64,000 bases of DNA, taken from Gemmata palustris. GTDB lineage: Bacteria; Planctomycetota; Planctomycetia; Gemmatales; Gemmataceae. The position numbers were made by a program, and so were the translations under genes. Where the stretch lies: assembly GCF_017939745.1 (NCBI RefSeq), contig NZ_JAGKQQ010000001.1, positions 5,580,001-5,644,000 of the forward strand, given 5' to 3'. The notes below the pieces were generated by a model that saw nothing but the letters and a program-made list of their open reading frames with translations, made no database searches and had not been told where the DNA came from. This document shows positions 43,559-51,203 of the stretch, piece by piece (the stretch's first letter is position 1; every line of letters starts with the position of its first letter).

Positions 43559-44011
43559 TCACTTCTTGCCGACTTCCTTGAACCGAATCGTCACCTCACG
43601 GGGGCTGCCGTCCGTGAGTACCTTGTTGAACGGTTCCTTCACGTGGTCGGCCTGACCGATGTGCGTGCGTTCCTCGCCCTTCAGCACGAACGCGGTAACG
43701 TAGTAGCGGTTGTTGGCGTTTAATTCGCCCTTCGCGCCGATGGTGAACTCTTTCTTGGTCTCTTTGCCGGTCGCGTGCGTAAAATCCTTGATCTCCACTC
43801 TCTCCACCAGGTCCGCGGCCTTGTCCGCAATCCGTTTATCGATGCTATAGAGCCGGAGTTCCAACACGCGCCCGTCGAACGATGCGACATCTTTTGGGAC
43901 GATCACCGTAACGGTGACCTTCGTAGTCGTGTCGTCCTTTTTGTCTTCGGCACGCGCAATCGTGGCGCCGATGAACAGAATTGCGGCACACGCGATGAGG
44001 CGGCCGAACAT
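43559..44011 (-). CDS. Secreted YbaY-like beta protein
   Basis: 150 residues. Signal peptide: LIACAAILFIGATIARA (cut near 22). The mature part, VTVTVIVPKDVASFDGRVLE to REVTIRFKEVGKK, has the beta-sandwich pattern of YbaY-like domains: an alternating strand core with ELRLYSIDK, FTIGAKGELNANNRYYVTAF and HIGQADH. This family is envelope-associated with no known activity. ATG at 44011 starts the signal; the longer frame is rejected. Divergent from the sigma factor gene by about 200 bp. Family call is tentative. Confidence 0.6.
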   Translation of the reverse strand: MFGRLIACAAILFIGATIARAEDKKDDTTTKVTVTVIVPKDVASFDGRVLELRLYSIDKRIADKAADLVERVEIKDFTHATGKETKKEFTIGAKGELNANNRYYVTAFVLKGEERTHIGQADHVKEPFNKVLTDGSPREVTIRFKEVGKK

Positions 44012-44213
44012 GGAGTTACGCCTTTGCGAAGTGAGGTATCGAAGGAAACGATACGTCGCAATGGCGGGTTCGACGAGGACCGATGTCGCAACCGGGCACA
44101 CGAGTCGTAAAATGAGTGACAACCGGGTCCGTATTCCCTTCCGCGCACAACCGCCCCCAGGAGCGCGTAAGTCGCCAGCCACGAACCTGTATCAATTGTT
44201 GGGAAGTCTACGC

Positions 44214-44825
44214 ATGGCCGAGCCACCGCTCACTCGCGTCACGCTGCTCACCCGTCTCAAGGACGGGCGCGACGCCGATGCGTGGCGGGAGTTCGTGCAG
44301 CTCTACGGCCCGGTCGTGTACCGGTTCGCACGCAACCGCGGCCTCCAGGACGCCGACGCCGCCGACCTCATGCAGGACGTGCTGCGGAGCGTCGCTCGCA
44401 ACGCCCACCGCATGGAATACGACCCCAAGCGCGGCACCTTTCGCGGGTGGCTGTACACGGTCACGCGGAACAAGATTTACAACTTCCTCAGCAGCCAGCG
44501 GAACCGCCCCCGCGGGACCGGAGACGCGGACGCCCAGGAGCGCTTGGACGCGACCCCGGCCCGTGAGGAAGAGGGACCGGACGCGGACTGGGAAAAAGAG
44601 TACCAGCGCCGGCTCAGCGCCCGCGCGATGGAACTCGTTAAGGGCGAGTTCCAGCCCAACACGTGGTCCGCGTTCTGGCAGACGGCGGTGGAGGGCAAGT
44701 CCGCCGCCGAAGTGGGGACCGAATTGAAGATGAGCCCCGGCGCCGTGTACGTCGCCAAGAGCCGGGTGCTCGCCCGGCTCCGCGACGAGGTGCAGAAAAT
44801 CATGGTCGAGGAAGACGCGGCCTGA
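44214..44825 (+). CDS. ECF-type RNA polymerase sigma factor, kinase-linked group (module 2)
   Basis: 203 residues. Region 2: LQDADAADLMQDVLRSVARN and TFRGWLYTVTRNKIYNFLSS; region 4: LKMSPGAVYVAKSRVLARLR. Regions match the sigma factor at 24712-25347 in order and spacing, including the long acidic linker. The kinase gene with a zinc finger starts 100 bp downstream. ATG at 44214 follows a TTGGGAAG site; the upstream frame is antisense to the YbaY-like gene. Probably a member of the same Gemmata-type ECF group, with its own target promoters. Confidence 0.9.
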   Translation: MAEPPLTRVTLLTRLKDGRDADAWREFVQLYGPVVYRFARNRGLQDADAADLMQDVLRSVARNAHRMEYDPKRGTFRGWLYTVTRNKIYNFLSSQRNRPRGTGDADAQERLDATPAREEEGPDADWEKEYQRRLSARAMELVKGEFQPNTWSAFWQTAVEGKSAAEVGTELKMSPGAVYVAKSRVLARLRDEVQKIMVEEDAA

Positions 44826-44925
44826 TTTAGCGCCCCTCGACCGCCCGGTACAATCATCCGCCGGCCCGCGGCCGGGGTTCGCCCGGCCCACCGGTTCCGC
44901 AGCCGGATTCGCCCGGAAGCAACAT

Positions 44926-47268
44926 ATGACAACCAACACGACGACGACCACCGAGTGCCCGCCGCTGAATGAGCTGGAACGGCTCATGCGCGGGCGCTGC
45001 ACCGACGCCCGCACGTCGGCGCTGTGCGACCACGTCGGTGCGTGCCCCGCGTGCCAGAAGCGGCTCGATGCGCTCACCGGGTCCGGGTCCGGCTCCGGCC
45101 TCACCGACCACCTGCGAGAAGCGGACAAGGAAACTCCGCCCACTGACTCGTCGTACTGGCGCGCCCTGGCCAATGCCGAAGAAGAGTTACGGCGCACGGT
45201 CGCGTTCCCGGACAACGGGCTGGCCGACACCCCGGTTCCGCAAGACGAACTGAACCTCGACTTCCTTCAGCCGCCCGAAAAATCGGGGCGCCTCGGCAAG
45301 TTGGCGCAGTTCGACGTGATCCGCGTGGTCGGGCGCGGGGGCATGGGCGTCGTACTGCACGCCTACGACCCGTCGCTCGATCGCGACGTCGCCATCAAGG
45401 TCATCGACCCGCAACTCGCGAACAACGAGGTCGCGCGCCAGCGGTTCTGCCGCGAAGCCCGCGCCGCCGCCGCCGTCACGCACGACAACCTCGTCGCGGT
45501 CCACCAGGTGAACGAGGACGAGCCCTCGGGGCTGCCGTACCTCGTGATGCAGCTCGTGAACGGCGAATCGCTGGAACAGCGCATCCGGCGCGCCGGAAAA
45601 CTGACCGCGGGCGAAGTCGCGCGGCTCGGGATGCAGGCCGCCGCCGGGCTCGCCGCCGCGCACGCCGGCGGGCTGATTCACCGCGACATCAAGCCCGCGA
45701 ACATGCTGTTGGAATCGCCCGTCGATCGCGTAAAGCTGACCGACTTCGGGCTCGCCCGCGCTGCAGAAGACGTGAAACTCACGCGCACGGGATTCGTGGC
45801 CGGGTCGCCGCTGTACATGGCCCCGGAACAGGCCCGCGGGGACGAAGTGGACGCCCGCGCCGACCTGTTCTCGCTCGGCACCGTGCTCTACGAGGCCGCG
45901 ACCGGTACCGCGCCGTTCGACGCGAAGACGCCGCTCGCCGTGCTCCGGCGCGTGTCCGACGAAACGCAGATGCCGCTGATGCGGATCAACCGCTCGATCC
46001 CCAAGTGGCTCTCCGACGCGGTGGACAAACTGCTCCAGAAGGAACCGGCCGATCGGTACCAGACCGCGTCCGAAGTGGCCGAAGTGTTCGCGTCCGGGCT
46101 GGCCGAGATGCACCTGCTCTCGCCACTGGACGTGCCGGCAGAAGTGTGTGCCGGGTCGCGAACGTCGTCCACTCGTGCCCCGCGCCAACCGATCTGCTGG
46201 AAGGCGGTCGGCTACCGCGCCAAACCGTGGGTGGGAGGGGCGATCCTCGGGGGATTGACCGTTGGGTTACTTTGGGGCTTCACGGGTAGCAAGTCCGCCC
46301 CCGTCGTGGAGCCGCCCCCGTCGGTGGCGCCCGTGGCCTCCGTCATGCCGGTGGAATCCGGACCTGAACCGCGCGTCGTGCTTAACGGCAACGGCGGACC
46401 GGTGTGGGGGCTCACGTTCCTCGACAATGAACGACTCGCGATGGGCCTCGAGTCCGGTGTGGTCAAAATCTGGGACTGGCAGAAGTCCACGGTGCGGAAC
46501 ACACTCGATCACAAAGAGAGCAACGGCGGGAACATCTGGTCGACGTCTTTGTCTCCGGACGGGAAGTACCTGATGACCGCGTCCGACGACTCGGCCGTTA
46601 CGTTCTGGAACCTCCGAACGCTGTCCGTTGAACTGTCGTTCCCGGAATCGGTTTCGACCAAGACGGCCGTGTTCAGCCCGGACGGTCGGCACCTCGCGAC
46701 CGGGAACCGGAACTCGAAGGTTCGCATTTGGGACTGGGCGGGTCAGGTCCCGCTCGTCGAACTGCGCCACCGCGGAACGGTCCACTCGATGTCGTACAAC
46801 CCGGACGGTTCGCGGCTCGCGAGTGCCGGGTCCGACGGTAAGGTGCGCGTGTGGGACGTGAAGGACGTCGGTGTGACGCGCGACGCGCCGGTCAAGCTGC
46901 TGATGGAACTGAGTGAGCACCGGGGGGCGGTCTATTCGGTCGCGTACAACCCGGACGGGTCGAAACTCGCCAGCTCGGGTTGGGACGGGTACGTCCGGAT
47001 CTGGGACGCGACCACCGGAACGCAGCTCCAGTCCATCAAGGGGCACGACGGCGACGCCTGGTCGGTGGCCTTCAGCAACTGCGGGAAGTGGGTCGCGAGT
47101 GCCGGGTCCGACGGCTTCGTGAAGGTGTGGGAAATCGAAACAGGTAAGGAAGCGTTCGCGTACCGCGGGTCGCGGCCTTTTCATGTAGTTCGGTTCGCAC
47201 CGGACGGCACCACGCTCGCGGCCGGCGGGCGCGACGGCACCGTTCGGGTATGGGATCTCAAGAAGTAA
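44926..47268 (+). CDS. Zinc-finger/Ser-Thr kinase with C-terminal WD40 propeller
   Basis: 780 residues. Order: zinc finger with His36-x3-Cys40-x2-Cys43 (DHVGACPAC); kinase (128-395) with GRGGMGVV loop, Lys158, HRDIKPAN (Asp254), DFG Asp273 and MAPEQ (298-302); membrane helix (about 438-456, GGAILGGLTVGLLWGF); then at least six WD40 repeats (470-780), e.g. SPDGKYLMTASDDSAVTFW and NPDGSRLASAGSDGKVRVWD. The propeller should lie outside and sense or bind a partner. Follows its sigma factor gene by 100 bp. ATG at 44926. Perfect hairpin terminator at 47281. Confidence 0.93.
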   Translation: MTTNTTTTTECPPLNELERLMRGRCTDARTSALCDHVGACPACQKRLDALTGSGSGSGLTDHLREADKETPPTDSSYWRALANAEEELRRTVAFPDNGLADTPVPQDELNLDFLQPPEKSGRLGKLAQFDVIRVVGRGGMGVVLHAYDPSLDRDVAIKVIDPQLANNEVARQRFCREARAAAAVTHDNLVAVHQVNEDEPSGLPYLVMQLVNGESLEQRIRRAGKLTAGEVARLGMQAAAGLAAAHAGGLIHRDIKPANMLLESPVDRVKLTDFGLARAAEDVKLTRTGFVAGSPLYMAPEQARGDEVDARADLFSLGTVLYEAATGTAPFDAKTPLAVLRRVSDETQMPLMRINRSIPKWLSDAVDKLLQKEPADRYQTASEVAEVFASGLAEMHLLSPLDVPAEVCAGSRTSSTRAPRQPICWKAVGYRAKPWVGGAILGGLTVGLLWGFTGSKSAPVVEPPPSVAPVASVMPVESGPEPRVVLNGNGGPVWGLTFLDNERLAMGLESGVVKIWDWQKSTVRNTLDHKESNGGNIWSTSLSPDGKYLMTASDDSAVTFWNLRTLSVELSFPESVSTKTAVFSPDGRHLATGNRNSKVRIWDWAGQVPLVELRHRGTVHSMSYNPDGSRLASAGSDGKVRVWDVKDVGVTRDAPVKLLMELSEHRGAVYSVAYNPDGSKLASSGWDGYVRIWDATTGTQLQSIKGHDGDAWSVAFSNCGKWVASAGSDGFVKVWEIETGKEAFAYRGSRPFHVVRFAPDGTTLAAGGRDGTVRVWDLKK

Positions 47269-47280
47269 GATGCGCGATAA

Positions 47281-47330
47281 ACGGTAGCGGGCCAGAAGTC
47301 ACTGTGCTTCTGGCCCGCTACCGTTTTTTA
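47281..47330 (+). terminator. Intrinsic terminator of the WD40 kinase gene
   Basis: Perfect 18-bp stem (47281-47298 with 47307-47324), 8-base loop, then TTTTTA. Ideal rho-independent form on the plus strand, 12 bp past the stop codon. Confidence 0.95.
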
Positions 47331-47355
47331 GATGCGCGCAGAGCAGTTGCCCACT

Positions 47356-47426
47356 CCACCCGCTCGTTAACACTCGCGGTTCGCCTGGAGTCGCTTGGCG
47401 AACCGCGAGTGTTAACGAGCGGGTGG
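47356..47426. repeat. Perfect 30-bp inverted repeat
   Basis: Arms 47356-47385 and 47397-47426 match without error around an 11-base loop. The inner CGCGGTTCGCC core is shared with the terminator at 57739-57782. It probably ends transcription from the minus-strand secreted-protein gene. Confidence 0.85.
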
Positions 47427-47541
47427 TACTTTTGATCCTGTGAATCCTGTCCAAAACTCTTCGTGGTTCACACCGGCCGGCTCACACCAGCCGTGCGCCT
47501 CAAGCCGTACTGATTATCCGCGCCTTCACGTTGCAATTGTG

Positions 47542-47955
47542 TCACTTCGCGGGTGCGACTTTCACCTCAGCGTCCTTCGGGACCACGAACAACTTGACGT
47601 GCTGGCGCAGGTCGCGGGTGAGGCCCCGCGTGTAGGTCACCGCCAGCGCGGTTTTGCCGTCTTTCGTATCGCCGGTGAGGGCCACTTTGTCCCCGCCGGA
47701 CCCGGCCCACGCGAACACTAACAATTTCTCCTTCGAGAAGTCCACCGACTTCTTCACGTCGTCGGCCGCGTCCTTGAGCACCGGGGACTTGGCGAGGTCA
47801 TCGGCGGTCTTGATCTCCGTCGGCTCGCTCGCCTTCCCGCCATCGGGCACCTTCACCTTGAGGTCTTTGGTGGGGATCTCCTTCACCACCGACTTCTCTT
47901 CGGCTGCCAGAACCGGAGCCGCCAGAAACAGTGTCGCCAGAATTGCGCTTCGCAT
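47542..47955 (-). CDS. Small secreted hypothetical protein
   Basis: 137 residues. Signal peptide MRSAILATLFLAAPVLA followed by a lysine- and aspartate-rich mature part: KSVVKEIPTKDLKVKVPDGG, FSKEKLLVFAWAGSGGDKVA and LRQHVKLFVVPKDAEVKVAPAK. The central helix-strand pattern resembles a small alpha/beta fold, but I recognise no family. ATG at 47955; the ORF could start at 47997 without a signal. Probably periplasmic. Neighbours are a kinase (+) and an SDR gene (-) with 34 bp of shared upstream region. Confidence 0.6.
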   Translation of the reverse strand: MRSAILATLFLAAPVLAAEEKSVVKEIPTKDLKVKVPDGGKASEPTEIKTADDLAKSPVLKDAADDVKKSVDFSKEKLLVFAWAGSGGDKVALTGDTKDGKTALAVTYTRGLTRDLRQHVKLFVVPKDAEVKVAPAK

Positions 47956-48031
47956 GGTTGAACCCTTAAATGGGGCGACGCGAGCAATTGCCCGCACCCC
48001 AAAAAGACGTATCGGCCCCGTGCTCGGATTG

Positions 48032-48832
48032 CTACTTTTGCCGGTCCGCGACGGCTTGTTGGGCTTCGCTGTCGTAGTCGCCCATCGCCCAGTTCATCAC
48101 GCGGTCGGGCATCCAGCGGCTCAGTTTGATGAGCAGGTGCAGCGCCCGGGGGAAGTTGTACACCTTCTTACCGGCCCGAATCGCGCGGATCATCTTTCGC
48201 GCCGCGTAGTCGGCTTCCATTAATTGCGGCATGTGGAACTTGTTCGTCTCGGTCATCGGGGTCTTGATGAAGCCGGGACAGATGGTGGTCGTCCGCACGC
48301 CGGTGCCGCGCAGGTGCATTCGCAGCCCGTCCATGTACACGTTGACGGCGGCCTTGCTCGCGCAGTACGCGGACTCGGCCGGCAACCCGCGGTACGCGGC
48401 CAGGCTGGACACCGCCACGAGGTGCCCGCTCTTGCGCGCGAGCATCTCGGGGAGCGCGGCGGAGAGGGTGTAGATCACGCCCATCAGGTTGATGCGGAAC
48501 GTGTCCTCGACGTCGCCCATGTTCACCGGGTCGCGGAGCGTGGGGCGCCCGACGCCCGCGTTCGCGATGACGAGATCGATGGGGCCGAGTTGCGCGCGCA
48601 CGCGGGCGAACGCCGATTCGACTTGCTCGCGGTGCCCGACGTCCGCGGGCGCGGCGAGTGCCCGACCGTTCACAGTGCTGATTTGCGAGACGAGTTCGTT
48701 CAGCGGTTCTGCCCGGCGCGCGACGACGCCGACTTTTGCCCCTTCCGCCGCGAGTTGCTTCGCCAGTTCCCGGCCGATACCGCTCGACGCCCCGGTGACG
48801 AGCGCCACCTTCCCCGCGAATGCTCCTGCCAT
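48032..48832 (-). CDS. Short-chain dehydrogenase/reductase
   Basis: 266 residues. Rossmann fold with NAD(P)-binding TGASSGIG (residues 12-19 region), ANAGVGRP and catalytic Ser-Tyr-Lys as VAVSSLAAYRGLP, YCASKAAV. Oxidises or reduces an unknown alcohol/ketone substrate. The C-terminal part with PRALHLLIKLSRWMPD is longer than the core SDR and suggests a lipid-type substrate or membrane contact, as in DltE-like SDRs. ATG at 48832 with GAGGGGAG upstream, first codons MAGAFAGKVALVTG. Stands alone in its unit. Confidence 0.9.
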   Translation of the reverse strand: MAGAFAGKVALVTGASSGIGRELAKQLAAEGAKVGVVARRAEPLNELVSQISTVNGRALAAPADVGHREQVESAFARVRAQLGPIDLVIANAGVGRPTLRDPVNMGDVEDTFRINLMGVIYTLSAALPEMLARKSGHLVAVSSLAAYRGLPAESAYCASKAAVNVYMDGLRMHLRGTGVRTTTICPGFIKTPMTETNKFHMPQLMEADYAARKMIRAIRAGKKVYNFPRALHLLIKLSRWMPDRVMNWAMGDYDSEAQQAVADRQK

Positions 48833-49365
48833 CGACTCCCCTCGACTCGACACGTGGTTTGTTGCGGGCAGTTTATGGATCGCGCGGAATAAAGAGGTGC
48901 TGCCGGAAAAATGTGCAAGGCGCGGGCAAGTGTGCGCGAATCGGGCGTCTCATTTGCAGATGACGCGGCAATTTGAAGCAACTTTGCGGCCGCAACGTTC
49001 GATTATTCAGGTGTGAGCGGCCGCGTTTTAGGAAGTGCCTGACTCAGCGGCAACCCTGATTCACAAAAAGTATTGTATAATTCTGGTGACTTGCTTATAG
49101 GCATGTCACTACGCCGCGGAAGCCCGACGCCGACCACTCGCACCACCCAAGTGCGAGGTGTCCCGAGGTGCATTTCGCGGTGGGTAGCCGGATCGCCGAG
49201 GCCCCGGGCCGATTGCCGCGACGTGAATAACGAAGCGGCCCCTTTCCACATCGGCCGCCCGCACCTCCCCGACCCGACACTCACAGGTGTCGTTACACGG
49301 GTCTTTTTACCAACCGCACACGCGGCAACGCCCTCCGTGCGCGCGTTCCAACTTACGGTGCGCCT
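48833..49365. other. Intergenic region with hairpins, possible RNA
   Basis: TATAAT at 49076-49081 (no matching -35), a hairpin CTCGCAC 49137-49143 with GTGCGAG 49151-49157 carrying a CACCCAA loop, and a bulged terminator-like structure 49271-49311 ending in TTTTT (49303-49307). No convincing gene is present. Confidence 0.3.
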
Positions 49366-49923
49366 ATGTCCCCTTCTGATCTGGTTCTGGCCGCGATATT
49401 ACTGTCCGCTCCGGTCGGCACGCCCGAGCAAGTGCCGGTACCGGAGCGGTGGCCCGCGGTCCGCGAGGCGATCCACAAGACCGCCGTCCGCTGGGAAATC
49501 ATGGACCCGCGCGAGGAGCGGTACCTGCTGGCCGTGCGCGAGGACTTTGAACCGGATCTGAACCTGCTGCGGAAGCGGTACGTGGAACTGAGCGACGCGC
49601 CGAAGCTCATCGAGTGCCAGCGCCTGCCGGACCGCAGAACCGTGAACGAACTGATAAAGTTCAACCGCGCGTTCCGCAAGCACCTCGAAGAGCGCGAGGT
49701 GTGGGAGCAGGACCGCAGCGACCTGTTCACCCAGACGATGCAGGAAACCGATCGGCTCTACCAGCACTGGGACGCGATCCGCGACGCGCAGTGCGACTTC
49801 TACTACGTGACGGTGCGCCGGGCGGCCCTGAAGAAGCTCCGCGAGGCCATCGGCGAGGAAGCGTTCCTGGCCGGGGTGATGCCGTCCTACGTTCCCGAAT
49901 GGCGGTTCGCGTTCGCCCCGTGA
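49366..49923 (+). CDS. Hypothetical exported helical protein
   Basis: 185 residues. Hydrophobic start MSPSDLVLAAILLSAPVG looks like a signal peptide. The rest is strongly charged and helical (RWPAVREAIHKTAVRWEIM, EEREVWEQDRSDLFTQTMQE) with a conserved-looking C-terminal IGEEAFLAGVMPSYVPEWRF. No family is recognised. ATG at 49366; the ribosome-binding site is weak. It stands alone; downstream is the long intergenic stretch with the C-loop RNA candidate. Confidence 0.6.
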   Translation: MSPSDLVLAAILLSAPVGTPEQVPVPERWPAVREAIHKTAVRWEIMDPREERYLLAVREDFEPDLNLLRKRYVELSDAPKLIECQRLPDRRTVNELIKFNRAFRKHLEEREVWEQDRSDLFTQTMQETDRLYQHWDAIRDAQCDFYYVTVRRAALKKLREAIGEEAFLAGVMPSYVPEWRFAFAP

Positions 49924-50033
49924 TCGGGGACAGTGGCGAACGGAAAGCCCGAAAACAAAGGGCAGAAATATAAACGCCTGTGGCGTGTTGAACCCCTGAT
50001 GGGGCGCAGCGAGCTAAACTCTGGTCCCGTTAA

Positions 50034-50107
50034 AAGCAGAACGAGCCCCGTGAGGGCGATGGAGGCTTTCGAGCCGGTCCGTCGCCCCCACGGGACTCGT
50101 TCTGCTT
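50034..50107. repeat. Inverted repeat, 26-bp arms
   Basis: Arms 50034-50059 and 50082-50107 (AAGCAGAACGAGCCCCGTGA core) pair with two mismatches. It lies about 110 bp downstream of the gene at 49366-49923 and is likely its terminator; no gene is in the stretch to 50378. Confidence 0.75.
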
Positions 50108-50378
50108 CTGACTTCCACTTCGGCTACCAACCGCCCGTTACCCGTGAAGTCAAAAGCCTCACGGACGGACTTCCAGCCCAGTCGTCTGCCATCCAAACAG
50201 GGTGTCATCTTTTCCGGCCGGGTAATCCTTACCGGTAAGAGTTGCAACGCGACCGCGAGAAATTGCAAGCGCGTTAAAAGCTACCGAGCCGCATTCGACA
50301 TCAATTCAGTAGCTTGATAAGCCATTTCGTCTTATTCAGAAACGACTTGCGACAAATCACTGGAAACAAACTCCGATC

Positions 50379-50394
50379 TGGCACGGGTCGTGCT
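50379..50394 (+). promoter_or_regulatory. Sigma-54 (-24/-12) promoter, locus A
   Basis: TGGCACGGGTCGTGCT: -24 GG at 50380-50381 and -12 GC at 50392-50393, exactly 10 bases between, in the TGGCAC-N5-TTGC layout. A 7-bp inverted repeat (AAGCTAC 50278-50284, GTAGCTT 50309-50315) lies about 80 bp upstream and could be an activator site. Confidence 0.7.
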
Positions 50395-50403
50395 TTAACC
50401 TGA

Positions 50404-50543
50404 TTCGTCGAAACGGTTCTCCCCCAGAACCCCGACAGAGGCCGAGTGGTTCCCCCAAATACACCGCCGCCTCCGCATCCGGTTTGCCTCCATCCCCCCA
50501 AGTAAGCCGCCCGGTCCCCCAACCGGGCGGCTTGCTCGTTTTT
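50404..50543 (+). ncRNA. Candidate C-rich-loop small RNA, locus A
   Basis: About 140 nt from the predicted start (about 11 bases after the -12 element) to the U-tract. Four CCCCC(A) motifs: loop CCCCC in hairpin GGTTCT/AGAACC (50415-50431), CCCCCA at 50452-50457, CCCCCCA at 50494-50500 and the loop CCCCCA of the terminator (50504-50533). No open frame with a ribosome-binding site is present. It resembles, in design only, the actinobacterial 6C RNA with C-rich loops that pair with G-rich mRNA. It ends 115 bp before the next gene. Confidence 0.6.
50504..50543 (+). terminator. Intrinsic terminator of the locus A RNA
   Basis: Perfect 12-bp stem 50504-50515 with 50522-50533, loop CCCCCA (50516-50521), followed by GCTCGTTTTT. 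Confidence 0.85.
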
Positions 50544-50658
50544 CCCTGCCTGTTTCACCTCAACACGAGTTCACGACCGGACACGCAACAGCTATCTTTC
50601 ACACCGGTAGACTCCGTATAATCACGTCAGTGTACCCATTACCCTCGCGAGCGCACCT

Positions 50659-51087
50659 ATGAGTGCCCCCGTCTACGTGCTGCCGCCGCTGTTGACCGGC
50701 CCGGCTCAGACGGCCCCCGCCCCCACCGAGCTGACGGACCTGCTGCGACAACTGATCGCGTTGCAACAAGAACAGGTGTCGCTGCTCAAAGCGCAAAGCA
50801 CCAACCACGACCCGTCGAGTCGGTGGCGCGCGCTCCTCGCGCGGTGGACCGGTGAGTTCCCCAATATTGGTGGCGCGTGTAAGCAGGTGCTCCCGGCGAT
50901 CGAGCGCGCGTATTTGGGACTCGTTCGCGAAGTGACGGATAAGCTCACTGACGATGCCGAGGTACTGACCGACGAATTCGTACTCGCCGAATTCCTCGAC
51001 CGCTACGGCACGAAGCTGGCCCAGATGGGAAACATCGTGAACCAACTCACGCCGCTGGCCGATGCCTCTTCGACGGACAAAGGGTGA
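50659..51087 (+). CDS. Hypothetical helical protein
   Basis: 142 residues. Pro/Thr-rich start (VLPPLLTGPAQTAPAPT), then a helix-prone stretch LTDLLRQLIALQQEQVSLL and a helical C-terminal part with WTGEFPNIGGACKQVLPAIE and FVLAEFLDRYGTKLAQMG. No known family or signal. ATG at 50659. It is followed by a terminator (51119) and the giant TPR gene. Possible dimer by its leucine-rich helix at 25-45. Confidence 0.55.
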   Translation: MSAPVYVLPPLLTGPAQTAPAPTELTDLLRQLIALQQEQVSLLKAQSTNHDPSSRWRALLARWTGEFPNIGGACKQVLPAIERAYLGLVREVTDKLTDDAEVLTDEFVLAEFLDRYGTKLAQMGNIVNQLTPLADASSTDKG

Positions 51088-51118
51088 CCGAGACCGGGAT
51101 TGAACGGGTGGGGAGGCG

Positions 51119-51146
51119 GCACTGGTAACAGTGCGCTCCGTTTTTT
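51119..51146 (+). terminator. Intrinsic terminator
   Basis: 6-bp stem GCACTG 51119-51124 with CAGTGC 51129-51134, 4-base loop, then GCTCCGTTTTTT (T6 at 51141-51146). Ends the gene at 50659-51087. Confidence 0.8.
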
Positions 51147-51203
51147 CTTACCCCTTCACCCGCTGACCGGTTTACCCTGGCTCCATCCTTCCGGACTCGC
51201 TGC

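Noticed and set aside
43445-43723. 92-residue plus-strand frame
   Set aside because: Mostly antisense to the YbaY-like gene and without a ribosome-binding site.
49073-49561. 162-residue plus-strand frame
   Set aside because: Out of frame with the gene at 49366 and Arg/Pro/Thr-rich; no start signal.
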